DNA of 64,000 bases from Pyrenopolyporus hunteri (lineage: Eukaryota > Ascomycota > Sordariomycetes > Xylariales > Hypoxylaceae), in contig CADCXC010000037.1 of NCBI GenBank assembly GCA_902806595.1, positions 1,054,001 through 1,118,000 of the forward strand, given 5' to 3'. Position numbers and translations under genes: made by a program. The first letter of the stretch is position 1, and each line of letters begins with the position of its first letter. The notes under the pieces were generated by a model. That model was not told the DNA's origin. It saw only the letters and a list, made by a program, of their open reading frames with translations, and did no database searches. Positions 12,174 to 24,530 of this stretch are shown here, one piece after another.

Positions 12174-12772
12174 GCGTTGGTTTGGGTTTGGTCTTGCGGA
12201 AAAGGCGGTTAGGGGTGCGCAATGATAATAAGGGGCGTGAAAGGGGGAATTTTAATTTGGGTGATTTACTTACGTCCTTGGTTCCTGGCCTTAAGCCATC
12301 TTGACATACCTTATGCTTAATGCCTAATCGCTCGCATATGAGAGAATATCCGGGACGTCAATTTGTCGATGTTGAAGTTTTCGGCGGTAGGCAATCTCAC
12401 TCAAAGGGGCGTAATTCACTTCTCGACGTAAACACGTGGCCAGCGTTATATGTGATGTAGAATTCTTTTATATAGAGTGGGTAGGTAAAGCGGCAGATTT
12501 ATAATCTACCTATTATAGTCCATTAATGCCCATAGATCGAACAATCTCCTGTAATAGGTTTCAACTGGGTATCCAAAAAGTAGTTTAACGAGAGATATTA
12601 TCACGAAGAGTAAACCTGAGTTCCAAACCGTCAATCAATATAATAACCTTTAGTTCCTGTTTGGCGCCAGCCAATTTGTACAGAAGCGCCCAATATAACC
12701 GCGACGTAGTATTCCTATAGGTGAATCAAGATAACTAGAAGGTAAATTCTAGGCCGCGTGTTTATAAACCGT
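12174..12772. other. Convergent intergenic spacer
   Basis: Lies between the 3' ends of the DUF7514 gene and the MFS transporter gene. I see no gene or notable repeat; it should hold both polyadenylation regions. Confidence 0.6.
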
Positions 12773-15073
12773 TTAAACGCGAGCGGTCGCGTCGTGCGTC
12801 TTCTCACTAGAGAACTGTTCTGGCGGGTATTCGATAACGCTTGCCGATGGTACCTTGGGAGGCTCCATATCGCGGCGGAAGATGTAGTGGCCCCAGAAAT
12901 AGAAGAACTGGGCCGCGCCGTACCGCATGAGGCTGCGGAGTGGGACGTTGAAGACGGCATCAAGCTCCTCAAGCGTCTTCTCCTTGGTCTCGGGAAGGAA
13001 GAAGAGTACGAGGAAGAACCCGACAATGTTCCACGACGCATACCAAGAAAATGCGCCTTGAGGAGTCCAGGCTTGAACCAATGCGGGCCATGTGAGGGAG
13101 ATGACCGAGTTGAAGAGCCACGTCGTCGCCGTCGCTAGTGACATTCCTATCGGACGGATATACAACGGGTATGCCTCAGCACTGTATGTGAATGGGACAG
13201 GCTAAGAGATGATTAGTATTAGAACCCCCCTATAATTAAATCTAGGAATGCTCTTACCCCTTCACCGGGAGAGTACACTACTCCATAAAGGTAGATACCC
13301 AATGCGATACAAGCAACATGAGCAGTGGTACCCTCGGGGATCCAGAAACTGAAGCCTGTGAAAAATAAGAAGATCGACATCAACTATGCCATTATGTTAG
13401 CTAACACTCTAGTATTCAATTCGAGAGAAGTGGCCTACTGGGAAGGTAGTAAGGAGTAGGTTCCGTCGACCAAACGTATCGATGGTATAGAACGCCGGAA
13501 GAGCGAACAAGAAGTTGACGATACCGAAACCGAGTGACGCTACGAGGGCAGATTGGGTGGAGAAGCCGCTGTCGATGAAGATTTCCGTCGAGTAGTACGC
13601 AATAGCGTTGACACCGCAGAACTGCTGCATGAACATAACGATTTCTGAAGCGATCATAGCATTGCGGTTTCGCCGGATGGTGAGGAACTCCTTGATTCTG
13701 CTCTGGCCTATGTGCATAGTCTCCTTCTCGATCTGGAGGAGGGTATCCATGTAAAATAGATCGCGTGCGGCCTGGACCTTTTCGTACCGAAGCTGGCAGA
13801 TAGCGTTGAAGGCATCGATGTGCCTGTTCTTGGTGAGGTACCATCGAGGTGACTATGATCCGTCAGCGACCTCGTGAAACCTCTAGGGGGACTGTGTCAC
13901 CAACCTCAGGGGTAAAGTACACTATGGCGCAAACGATGACAGCAGGGATCAAAGCGGAACCCATCATCAAGCGCCAGTTAAGGCCTACGATACCGGATAG
14001 ATTGGGGACGTCAAAGAAGGCCAGATCCATCACGTATCCAATCATGATGCCAAAGGCAGTCCACATCTGCCACTGCATGACCAAGGCGCCGCGAAGCTTC
14101 GGCGGAGAACATTCAGCGGCGAAGATTGCTGGGAATATTTAGCATTGTCGCTGGTCATCATTGTCTATTTCTGGGATAATGACTTACGAGTCGTAGCGGA
14201 CTTGGGGCCGATACCGAATCCGAGGGCGAAACGCGCAATGAACATATGCCACCAAGTGTTGGTAAAGGCTTGCCAGAAACAGGCCAAAGCCGATACGGCG
14301 CAAGAAATGAAGACGGTACCACGGCGTCCGAAGGCCTTGTTCATCGGTTCGGTGAGCCAGCAGCCGACGAAGGCACAGCATATGTATGGTGCCGCTGTAT
14401 AGCCATTAGCTGCGATCTAGGGGGTAGGAGTATCTACTAGTAAGGTTGGATTTACCGTTAACTAGACCTAGGAGCCACGAGTCTGGAGAATTGTCGGTTA
14501 GTCTATATTACGACGACGTGTTATCGTGTTCCTGAGCCTACCTCTCTGAGATTGGGCATCTCCGATGCCGAATTCTGCCTTGTAGAAGGACTGAGCGCCA
14601 TTGACTACGGTCTCGTCCATCCCCTGGACGGCGGCGCAGAGCGAGCAAATGATGATGACGGCGTAGAGCATGTTCGGGTTTGACCACTTGTGCGTGATCT
14701 CTCTATCGAGCACGTCTCTTTCGCGATCCGTGAGCTCGTCGATGGTATCATATTTGTTCATATTACCAGCGATCATAGCGCCGAGCCGGAAAGCACGAAT
14801 GTCCTCTTCGTTGGTAAGGCCGTGTTTCCTACAGAACTCCTCGCCTTGCTGGGCTAGTTGTTCCGGAGTGAGTCCAGCTAGTGGATTCTCCAATTTAGCC
14901 GTAGCCTCCAAGCGCTGTCTCTCTCCTTCATCTATTATCTTGTCTTTACTTAGCCGATGCTCAAGCTCAGCACGAGAAACGTCGGAATGGTCGGACTCCT
15001 TTCGATGTTCTATCTTTTCTGACTTCTCCTCGGAGGCTCCTCCCTTGGGCGGGTCTCCCGAATTAGAAGCCAT
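12773..15073 (-). CDS. MFS sugar/polyol transporter, SP family
   Basis: About seven exons encode a 12-TM major facilitator of the sugar porter family. Visible marks are DETVVNGAQSFY in TM1, GRRGTVF in the first cytosolic loop, ARFALGFGIGPKS, the PESPRWYLTKNR motif after TM6, QQFCGVNAIAYYSTEIF in TM7, DTFGRRNLLL, and the C-terminal PETKEKTLEELD. The N-terminal tail (about 90 residues) is long, hydrophilic and acidic, and could be a site of regulated turnover. Substrate cannot be told from sequence; relatives move hexoses, polyols or inositol across the plasma membrane. Exon 2 is only 27 nt (14,456-14,482) and is needed to restore SWLLGLVNAAPY. The start at 15,073 opens the frame ahead of the tail. 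Confidence 0.88.
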
Positions 15074-17270
15074 GTTCCTGGTATTGCCTACTAGACTATG
15101 AAGAAGCCGTTTGTATTGTCGGCGACCTTTGGTTCGTGGTCTACTTGTCTCAGCCCCCTATAAGAGGTACGATGCCAAGACAAAGTCAGTGGGAAGAGTA
15201 GAATAGAAGCAGAAGCGAACGATAGGGCAACGGGACAACTACAAGATAGGGGGAGATGCTAGTTATATCGGCTGACTTGGGTAAAGCCGACCCGAACCAT
15301 AACAGGCTGGGCGCAACATGACTACCTAGGTACTCTCGGTCGGCCGCGAGGGCTCAGCAGGCAGTAACTCCTTAAACGACTGTCGATCATTGCGTGAGGA
15401 ACGCACATAGCGAACGGGATGTGGTGTAACACAGAGCTATACCCTCGAGCCTCGTTGGTTGGACGGTTCTTTGAAAGGATTCCTCCGGAATGCGACGACG
15501 TCATCCTAGGATGCTGCTCTGTTCACATCAACAAGGGTAGATGGTCCTCTACGCTCTCTAGAGTATAGTACTCCTGGGGCAAGCCAATAGAAGACGGAGG
15601 CTCGCCTTCGCGCCAAGAGGCTCTAAGCTTCCCATCCCTCACATCTTCTAGACTAATCCTCGGGGAAAACATGATAGGACAGTGACGTATTCCCGAGGGG
15701 TGGTTCGCTCGATGGGCTGTGCGACGGCGTCGAGGACCGGCAATGGTTGAAGGCCTCGACAGCCTAGACAGGAATTATATTAAGAGGTGAAGGGTTCGAA
15801 TCCTTCGAAGCTACCCTGCACCGGGGGCGGCAGCCAAGAGGGCTCGGGATCGCGTTACCGCCACCACATATGCAATGTAAGGGAAGGATTTAGACTTGGA
15901 GCTTCGATAGGGCCTACACGGTCGGCGGGACCGTGTTGGATGAAGCTTTGTGCGTAACTTGAAGTAACGTGAGGCTCCCGGATGAGATTTGTATAACCAA
16001 AGTTTTTGACTCGAGGTATTTTAAGTATCCGACTGCCTAGACCACCACCTATGTGCCTGCCTACATATAAGTGCTGGGGTGGGTATGTACTTCAAGTTAC
16101 CTGGGTAAGGTAGGTACACACTTCTAAAATCGTAGGGCTGGTCCGTCCTGATCTGGGCCACGAAATACCTACCTACCTACTATACACGGTTACACGGAGC
16201 CCTGCGGCTGGCAGCTGCTCTCGCCTAGCTTCCCACGGACCCTCCTCCACGCCAGATTAAAACGTGAGACACTGTAACATGTACGTATTATCGTTCTTTC
16301 TTTTCCTGACACGGGGGAAGGAGGAGAAGAGGGCAGGTCATTGCAAAATCGGGGTATAATGCACTGGCCAAGACCTCCAAATGCTGCCCTGTGACGTAAC
16401 ACTATCCACTCTTTTTTAGACGAGCTTATCGCTAATGGTTGTTCCTTGAACTTCAGCTCTCCCTTTCGATGTTGAGCAATAGCGAGTACTTGTACTTGCT
16501 TATTGGCCTGTTATACCTAGACGTACATATGTACGTAGTAAGCGTCCGGGTCAATGTCTAGGTATACACTGCAAATAATATTATGTACTGCTATAACACA
16601 ATTGGAAGTTCGAAATTGCTATCAACGCGAATTTTTTGCCGGATTTCCGTGCTCATCTACGCGGGCCCTCGGGTAGTCTTATTGCGTGGCGTCCAGGTTC
16701 TACAAACATATTGCTGAACCATCGAGCTGGCGATGTGATTGATCATGTGGCACACGTAGTATTTCGGCTTAAGACGAGGCAGACCAGGTTATCCGATATT
16801 TAAACATAGGTACCTATTATAGGTAGGTAGGTAGGTAGGTAGGTAGGTAAATATGTACAATACGTAGTGACTATTATACGCCTCACGTATCTGAATACGG
16901 AGATAGGAGATGAAAGTTCGCCGATCACGTTCCTCTCTGACTGCGGATGGATCTGTGAGACATGTGCTGATTCCTGCGTACCATAGAACGAGTCCTACCG
17001 ACCCCGTATCCAGATCCGTACATAGAAAATAATATTTGATAGGTTCATCTAAATATTTACAAAGATGTATGTCGGTGAGCCTTGCTTACGGCCACAAAGG
17101 ATATCTACAGCGTTGCTCAATGCCCGCTAGGCATACCAAGCTGATGATACATGTACGTACATATGATCGTCACCGCCGCTTGCCCCTCTAGGTGAGACAT
17201 GTAACAGACCGCCAGATAACTCACTCCGGACAATGGGTTTACAGAATACATAATACCTAGAAGGTCCCCT
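15074..17270. other. Long intergenic region
   Basis: About 2.2 kb without a supported gene. It contains a GGTA tetranucleotide array (16,822-16,849), CCTA words near 16,165-16,180, and a T-arm-like word near 15,797 that does not extend to a tRNA. The promoter of the MFS transporter gene lies at its left end. Confidence 0.6.
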
Positions 17271-18464
17271 TCAGCGTGGTGAAGCCATGTGCCTTGGCTG
17301 TTTGGTCGGAGTCCCCAGCATCCCTACATCCTCGTTCGCGTTCGCGCTAGCTCTCCTCCGAGCTCTTTTCCGCTTTAGCGCGGACCATTCTGTCTTCCAC
17401 GCGGAGATGCTTTCTCGGAGTTCTTGATCGGCATCCTTAGGCACGTAGCTTAAGCACTGAACCTCGATTGCCTTTAGCTGGATCTGTAGGTTGAGCATCT
17501 CCATCTCACCTTCGTTGCGTTCACTTTCACTTCACCGTCCTTGTCAGCACAGGCCTCGTGCTCCGGTAGGTTTCGGGGTTGTGTGGCTGCGGCTGAGACT
17601 TACAGTTCCTTGACCCGCTTTTCGAGGTAAATGATTCTCTGCGCGGCGCGTTCCGCACGGGTGATAAGCAGATCGTGAATATGCTGCACATGCGTTAGCA
17701 GCAACGTACCAGTATAAGGTGTTAGGGAATAGTCATGCTTCTGTTTCTTCCTGCCGAGCCCGTAGACTCGAGGCAACATCCTCTAGTTCCCCGCACATTC
17801 TCTGTGCTTCTGCGACGATTAGGCTCGCTTCTGTTGGCGACATCTGAGGCTCCCGAGCGGCAACGGCCGCAGGAGCGTCAGGAAGCTGTTCGGTTTGGGT
17901 TGATGAAGATTTCCGCATAGGTAGGGGCGCGGTCGAAATACTAGGCATCATGCGTCTTGGCGTCAGCGATCCCCAAAAGGAGTCGCGCTCACTTCTGTTA
18001 CTACTAGGTCTGGACCTTTGCAGTCTCCATTTTGACGGAGGGTCCTTCGTGAATAGGGCCGTCTCCATCTCGTCCACTTTAGCGTGGAGATCGTTGACAT
18101 TGCGCTCTTTAATATGATCCTGCTTGCTTAGCTTGGCAGCAAGATCGTTTAGTCGCTGCACGAGGACATCTTTGCTGTCTTGTATAAGATATTCGTGCTC
18201 AGAAGGTTCAGTCTCTGATGGTTGTGGAGAGATGGACGGTCTAGCAAGAAGCGATGAAAACTGACGACGAGCGGGAGAAAAGTACGGCATGCCCAAGGAA
18301 TAAAGACCCAGGGATGGCGAGGCCGGCGGTGATGTCTGAGGCGTTGCGGCAACATAGCGTAAGGACCGGGGGTAATGTTCCAGCCCGGCACCCATAGGCG
18401 GCGTTCGCGGCGCCGGCGTAGCCGGAGAGCTGTCCGGCTCTGCGTCCGAGTCTGTGCTTGTCAT
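17271..18464 (-). CDS. Coiled-coil protein of unknown function
   Basis: Three exons (18,464-17,739; 17,683-17,604; 17,529-17,271) sum to 354 residues. The N-terminal 80 residues are Pro/Ser-rich and disordered; a coiled coil follows (QRLNDLAAKLSKQDHIKERN and onward), then a disordered linker rich in Ser, and a second coiled coil across the exon junctions (HIHDLLITRAERAAQRIIYL, KRVKELESERNEGEMEMLNL) ending in a Lys/Arg cluster that may be a nuclear signal. I do not recognise the family. The heptad pattern continuing through both junctions supports the exon joins. The first intron seems to begin GC rather than GT; without splicing the protein would end at 251 residues counted from an upstream codon. 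The start at MTSTDSDAE is chosen because the residues before it have no ATG context support. Confidence 0.65.
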
Positions 18465-20161
18465 GAGGAAGAACACAGACGTATATAGTAGCAACTTCGA
18501 TATCCACCTGGATCAAGGAAACTCCTGAACCTAGATGGGCTTAAAGGAGAAACTTGACGAGAGATGCCCGACGATGTGACGGCGTAATTTTATTTAGAAT
18601 ACGTCTGTACATACATTAGGTACAACAACCAGATAGCAATTGCATCCGTGCGTCTGGGAAACTGGCTGGAAACTGGCTCTGGCTTGGGAGCTGGCTTTGG
18701 GAACTGGCCGCCTCATTTGGAGGGGCCTAAGGCGACCAACAGCGGGCAGCTATTGGCAATACGTGGGCGTACATTAATTGCATAGGAAGTGCAGCGTGTA
18801 TGGATGCGTATGTATGTATTTACGTGTATGAGGTAATCATGCCAGACTGTGGTCGCGTCGGGTACGTTCACGTCGAAAAAGACTGGATCTAGATAAGGTC
18901 TCGTAGTCGCGCGATATGCTGACAACAGAAGGAAAAGTATGGATACCTTCTTGATTGAATCTCGAAACCGCCTTGAGATCGAAAGGCAGATCCAATACCT
19001 ACGTAGGTAATTATGTAGCTTGGAAACCAACATCCCGAGGCAGTTACATGCAAAGGTTATGTAGGTAGGTACATATATGTGGCAGCGAGAGCTGGGGGTA
19101 GGGGGGCTAGATTTGGCCCGGGGGGGCCTCTTTGGTAAGGCACTGCACAGATACCCAAGCGTTCCGGGACCCGTGCGTCCATGATTATAAGGCCCAAAAA
19201 CTTTAAATCTGCTGTTCTGATGTGACACTTTTTATATCTCGATTGGAAGTGCCGGCTTGCATACATGCCCAGGTGGTAAATACCTTGTATAGTAGCTGGC
19301 AGGAACTGTGGGGGATGGGGGAAAACACTTGAAGTTCATATGTACCTGGACACCAACCATTACTAGGCATGGTACATATATGTATGTGGATGCCTATGTA
19401 TATAGGTACCTACGTAGGCAGGTAGGTGGGTAGGTACCTTACGGATCTAAGGTTTTTGGCTCGTTGCCGGACCGGCCGCCGCCCGTCGGTGTCACCTAAC
19501 TACGTGAATAAGCGTCAGAGGGGCCCCCTCGGCTGTACTCGCATCGTTTCGGTAATGTTGTTGTCTAGGAAGCAGCTGGCAAAGCTGTGCAAGTTTCCCA
19601 TGTCTCCGCGCCCCCACAAAAATAACCACTAAACTGCACCAATAACGGCTTTCGAAATTCTGTTCTTAGCGGCCCGTGGCCTTGTTCTCCAAACGTTCAA
19701 CACCCCATTCCGCACAGTCTGGTGATTTCAACCTTTTTTCAAATGTCAACTATCAAGACTTTATCTTTCAGCTTAAGGCTGACTTGTGGTTATCGTTGCT
19801 GTAGTCACCCTTCTTAATCGCATGTTCTTCTGTCCCTGCGTTTGGGCGCTGCGTTGCTGAGTACCGCCACCTCGCGTTCAAAGCTCTCCTTGTCCCTTTT
19901 TAGAGCCTCGGCACTTTACAGAGTAGCTACGGATAGGACCCTGCTATCAAGCGTCATCCTAATTCCCGCGGGGCGACCCTCCGACCTTGCGTCTTGTCTC
20001 GTGCTGGGGATTGCTCATACCTTATACATCTACATCCTCCGTCCCAAGTCTCATGGCCTGAACTTCTTTCTTTTAACCTGAGGTCCTATAACATCTTCGG
20101 CTCCAATAGAATAGAATCGTCTTTGAGCCCCTCGCCGACTGGGCGAACCCCCCTGTTCAAC
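18465..20161. other. Divergent intergenic region
   Basis: About 1.7 kb between divergent gene starts. CCTA/TAGG clusters occur at 19,375-19,440. The last few hundred bases are pyrimidine-rich, as expected of the leader of the downstream kinase gene. No coding region is supported. Confidence 0.55.
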
Positions 20162-21674
20162 ATGTCGTGGAAAGCGACTGAGAGGTTGATGGACACCATC
20201 CGCCATTACTCTAACTTCCCTGCTACCGGAGTGAGCTTAAGGCAGATGGTCCAATTCGGCGAGAGGCCCTCAGTAGGTATGTCGCGTTGATCTTGTTCCT
20301 CATTGTCGTCATAATTGCGACTACAATTTGCTGACTCAACCTTGCTGCTTAGGAACCCTGTTTCGCGCCTCCCAATTTCTCGCCGAAGAGCTCCCAATTC
20401 GCCTCGCGCACCGTGTCCAGGAGCTTACTAGCCTACCTGATGGACTTAGTGAAATGCCATCGGTCAAGAAAGTCCAGGACTGGTATGCGCAGTCGTTTGA
20501 AGTATGTCCTTCGCTTCTCCTACGATCTTCGTGACCCATGAGTCATCTAACCTATGACAATAGGAAATCATCAACCTAGGGCGGCCAGAGCTATCAAAAG
20601 AGGTACGCGATAGGCTCTTGAATCCGGGCAAGTTCAACAATGGTAGAGGATCGATGCTTTCGGAGGCTACTCCTAACCCAAGTATCCGTGAAGGCCAATA
20701 TGCCTCGGCGCCCCCAACGCAAATCGGCCTAGGCAACGGCAAAAAGTACCAAGCAACAAGGAGATACTTTGCTATGGTAGATGATAACGGCGACTGGCCG
20801 CCAGAGCTGCAGGCGTACAATTCGAAATTTGCACAGATGTTACACAAGATCAAGCGGCGTCACGATGGTGTTGTCACGACGATGGCCCAGGGTATTCTCG
20901 AATACAAACGCAAGAGGCAGCGGATGCAGATCGACAATAACATACAGTCCTTCCTGGATCGTTTCTACATGTCTCGGATAGGTATTCGTATGCTCATCGG
21001 CCAGCACATCGCCCTAACCGACCAGAGCCATCACCGGGACCCTACATACGTTGGTATTATTTGCACGAAAACTAATGTACGGGATCTGGCGCAAGAGGCT
21101 ATCGAGAACGCTCGATTTGTATGCGAGGACCATTATGGACTGTTCGAAGCGCCTAAGATTCAGCTCGTCTGCAACCCGGACCTAACGTTTATGTACGTGC
21201 CTGGTCATTTGTCGCATATGCTTTTCGAGACTTTGAAGAACTCGTTAAGAGCCGTCGTGGAGACGCACGGTCAGGATAAGCAGGAATTTCCGGTGACCAA
21301 AGTAATCGTCGCCGAAGGGAGAGAAGATATTACGATCAAGATCAGCGATGAAGGCGGCGGGATCCCGAGGAGCGCTATCCCCCTGGTATGGACGTATATG
21401 TATACAACAGTGGACCGGACGCCAAACTTGGACCCTGATTTCGATAAGAGCGATTTCAAGGCGCCGATGGCAGGCTTTGGGTATGGGTTGCCTATTTCCA
21501 GACTCTACGCTCGGTATTTCGGTGGCGATCTAAAATTGATCAGCATGGAAGGGTAAGCCGCTTTTGCATTACCTAATTCACTCGACGAATAGCATTAACT
21601 AGAAATTTAGGTATGGGACGGATGTGTATCTACACCTAAACCGCTTATCGAGCTCCTCGGAACCCCTACAATAG
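20162..21674 (+). CDS. Mitochondrial pyruvate dehydrogenase kinase-type protein kinase
   Basis: Four exons (20,162-20,276; 20,353-20,501; 20,564-21,552; 21,611-21,674) give 438 residues, the normal size for the PDK/BCKDK family. The N-terminal helical domain carries IRHYSNFPATGVSLRQMVQF and FLDRFYMSRIGIRMLIGQH. The GHKL ATPase domain shows the N box (HMLFETLKNSLRA), the G1 box (SDEGGGIP) and the G2 box (GFGYGLPISRLYARYFGGD). These enzymes sit in the mitochondrial matrix and phosphorylate the E1 subunit of pyruvate or branched-chain 2-oxoacid dehydrogenase, switching it off. Yeast has two such proteins (Pkp1, Pkp2); I cannot say which this matches. A Ser/Gly-rich insertion of about 40 residues after residue 90 (SMLSEATPNP...) is somewhat longer than in animal enzymes. 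Confidence 0.92.
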
Positions 21675-22626
21675 CAATCAGCAGTCATGAGGGAGTGGGC
21701 ATCATCCCAAGGATTGACGTTACCCCATAAAAGGATGATGCAAAAACGGCTCAAAAACTTGGAAGTGTCGGAGCGCAAGCAAGTCGGCGACGCGGAATCC
21801 ATGATTAGCCAGGAAAACGAACGGTTCGCCCGCATCAACGAAGCTGGAGCCGAACTATAAAAATATTTGTATGAGTTAAAAACTTGGTCTGGGATTAGGA
21901 ATCTCCCCCCGGGATCGACCATTTGCTAGTTAAGAGAAGGGGAAGGAAATAGGCAGGAAATTCTGGTCAAATTCAGGGGCACATACTAGGCACAAAAAGC
22001 AACACAGGCTTTTGAGGCGTAACAGTTACTTCTCGTTTTCGGTCCGTTTCTTCCCTGCCATATTGATTTTTCTTTCCCCTGACTCTCTTACTTTCAATGG
22101 CGTAGGACGGGACTGGGAACGGGAGAAAGGCGGCCGGAATGACTACCCACTCAGCATCGAGGCATGGTGTATAAAAAAGCATTGGACGATGTCATTTCAG
22201 AGCAGCTCTCTTCCATGTACATACTACGTTGTAACAGCATCAATTGATTGATCGAATGAATTGGTTGATTGAAGAATTTATTGTAATGCATACCATCAAT
22301 CGATAATTACATGTGTATACTTCAAGTAGGGACCCATCGGTAAGCCCCTTTTTCTGCGAAGATCGACCCCTCTGACAGTATGCTCGCAGACTCTTTCTTT
22401 TTTTTGGTCCTCTGTTCTGCCCTCTTCGCCTGATATATCGCCTAATAATGTACAACTACCAAGAAATTAATCCTTGGACTCCTGGCCGACCGGCCTGCCT
22501 ACATGCTCCCTTCCCTAACGTACACTCACTCATACTATTATACGCCTAGTAGCCGTGTATTTCTTATCATAACACACGCCCCGCCGTTTTAAACTTCGTG
22601 CTCTACCAAAGCGAGGGGGTATTTCA
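21675..22626. other. Convergent intergenic region
   Basis: Lies between the 3' ends of the kinase and lyase genes. There are imperfect GATTGAT-type repeats near 22,240-22,280. No gene is visible. Confidence 0.6.
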
Positions 22627-24530
22627 TCACGCCTTGTACATTAGATCTAAGAAGCCAGTCGCCAGGTCGACGACGACGGCCTTATTCGGCAAGCTACCCG
22701 CGACACCGTATAAAGCCGCCGTGTCGCCGGTGGCCTTCCCCTTGGGACCCTTACCCTCGACGACACGGACACGCTCCTTCTCGCGCTCGGCCTCGATGAC
22801 GGCCTCGAGGTCAGCGACGAGACGCTCCCAGACCTTGGCAACGGGCATGGTGACGGCCACGTGCATGGCCGGGGGGTTCTGGAGGGCGTTCAGGTGCCAG
22901 CCCTTGGCGTTCATGCCGTCCGCAATGTCGTAGATGTCAAGATTTCGGGCAGTGAAGGCGACCACAGAGACGAGAGGGCGGCCGAGGATCTCAAGTTCGG
23001 CGCTGAGGACGGGCGAGCTGGCTACGTGCTCCGCAATCTTCTTGGCGCACCCCACGATCTTGACGCACGCGTCTATGTAGCCAGCCTCGCCGACGTGCAT
23101 CATGCTGGCCCAACAGCCGGCGATGAGGGCGCCCGGACGCGACCCCGCAATACCGGGCGAAGCATACACGCCGCCGGACCAGTCGGGGGAGACGAAGTAC
23201 TGGTATGTGCGTAGCTGCTGGCTGCGATAGAGGATCGTCGAGTTACCCTTAGGCGCAAAGCCGTACTTGTGCGTGTCGCACGAGATAGAGGTGACACCCT
23301 TGAGGCGGAAGTCGAAGGGTTCCGTCTCGAAGCCAGCTTTGTCGAGGAAGGGAACCAAGAATGAACCTAGGCAGCAGTCTACATGCAACGGCAGTCGGCG
23401 CTTCACGGCAAGCTTAGAAAGGGCCGCGATGTCGTCCATAATACCATGAGGGAAGTTGGGTGCGGACCCCACGAGGAGGATGGTATTGGAATTGATGAGG
23501 CGGGAGACACGGTGTACATCGACCTGGTAGTTTGGAGCCGGGCAAGGTACCATGTGGACCTTGATTTTGAAATAGTCGCCGGCTTTCCGGAAGGCCGTGT
23601 GTGCAGTCTCTGGGAGGATCCTATGCGGGCCGCATTAGTAATTTAGAAGAACGAGCTAGGAAGAACATTAGACTTACATCTCAGGTTCCGTAACTCCGCG
23701 CTCTGCGTACGCCTTCTGCCTTGCGCTGTAGCACGCCATCAGGATGCTCTCGGTACCGCCGCTGGTACACACGCCGGCAGCGTTCGGCGGGGCATGGAAC
23801 ATGGAGAGGACCATGGCCACGACCTCGGCTTCCATCTTCCGCACACCAGGGAAGACGTCCGGATGTATCGGGTTCGCGACTGTGAACTTGCCGTAGGCTT
23901 CGGTCTGCAGCTTGAGTAACTCTTCCTCTCCGTGGTATACAGCGCCGGACACGTAGCCGTCCTCCCACCTGGTATGATCCATATTTGCTAAAGCGTCGAG
24001 CTCCGTCCGCAGAGCCTCGTCGGTCCAGCCCTCCTTCGGCAAGGTTAAGTACCGCGTTCCATCGGCAGTTATCATCTTCGCTTCCACTTTCGCCAAGGAC
24101 TCCGTGATTTGCTTCCGTACTTTCGTCCGGACGCCCGGGGCACGTAGGAAGTAGCCGTATAATATACGTCGGGTGTCATGGTAAAGTTCTACGATGGTAC
24201 CGATGATGCCGCGGCCCTTTAGTTTCCAGAAAGTCCGGCGGACTATCCGTAGTACGAAGAAGAAAAAGACAATATTTCGGAGACTATTGGAGAACGGAAT
24301 GGTCAGCTTTCCGTGTAAGTGACGATGGCACTAGACTATGTTGTCACTCTTGACGGTCAAGAATGGGGCCAAGTTCCACAGCCTCGGGAAGTGGCGGCGA
24401 GAAACGTCTTGACATGAAATACTTACACGTCGAGATTGAGGATTTGTTGAGGGTTAATTGGCTTCGATCGTCGCTTGACGCTATTAAAGCTCTCGCGCAA
24501 GCTGATGGGCATTCTCGAGGAGCCCGGCAT
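22627..24530 (-). CDS. DPL1: Sphingosine-1-phosphate lyase
   Basis: Three exons (24,530-24,427; 24,283-23,678; 23,620-22,627) give 567 residues, the usual length. The enzyme cleaves phosphorylated long-chain bases to a fatty aldehyde and phosphoethanolamine, the exit from sphingolipid metabolism, on the ER membrane. An N-terminal membrane helix is visible (LRNIVFFFFVLRIV). The PLP-dependent group II decarboxylase fold follows: HTRWEDGYVSGAVYHG, TSGGTESI, HVDCCLGSFLVPF and the Schiff-base lysine in SCDTHKYGFAPKG. The tail GFLDLMYKA is typical. An in-frame stop just upstream of the ATG at 24,530 fixes the start; a second Met follows six codons later. The large last exon is strongly GC-rich at third codon positions. 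It is divergent from LSM1. Confidence 0.95.

Noticed and set aside
15760..15830. tRNA-like T-arm word (GGGTTCGAATCCTTC)
   Set aside because: The T-stem pairs poorly and no matching acceptor strand, D-arm or anticodon arm could be found within 100 bases.
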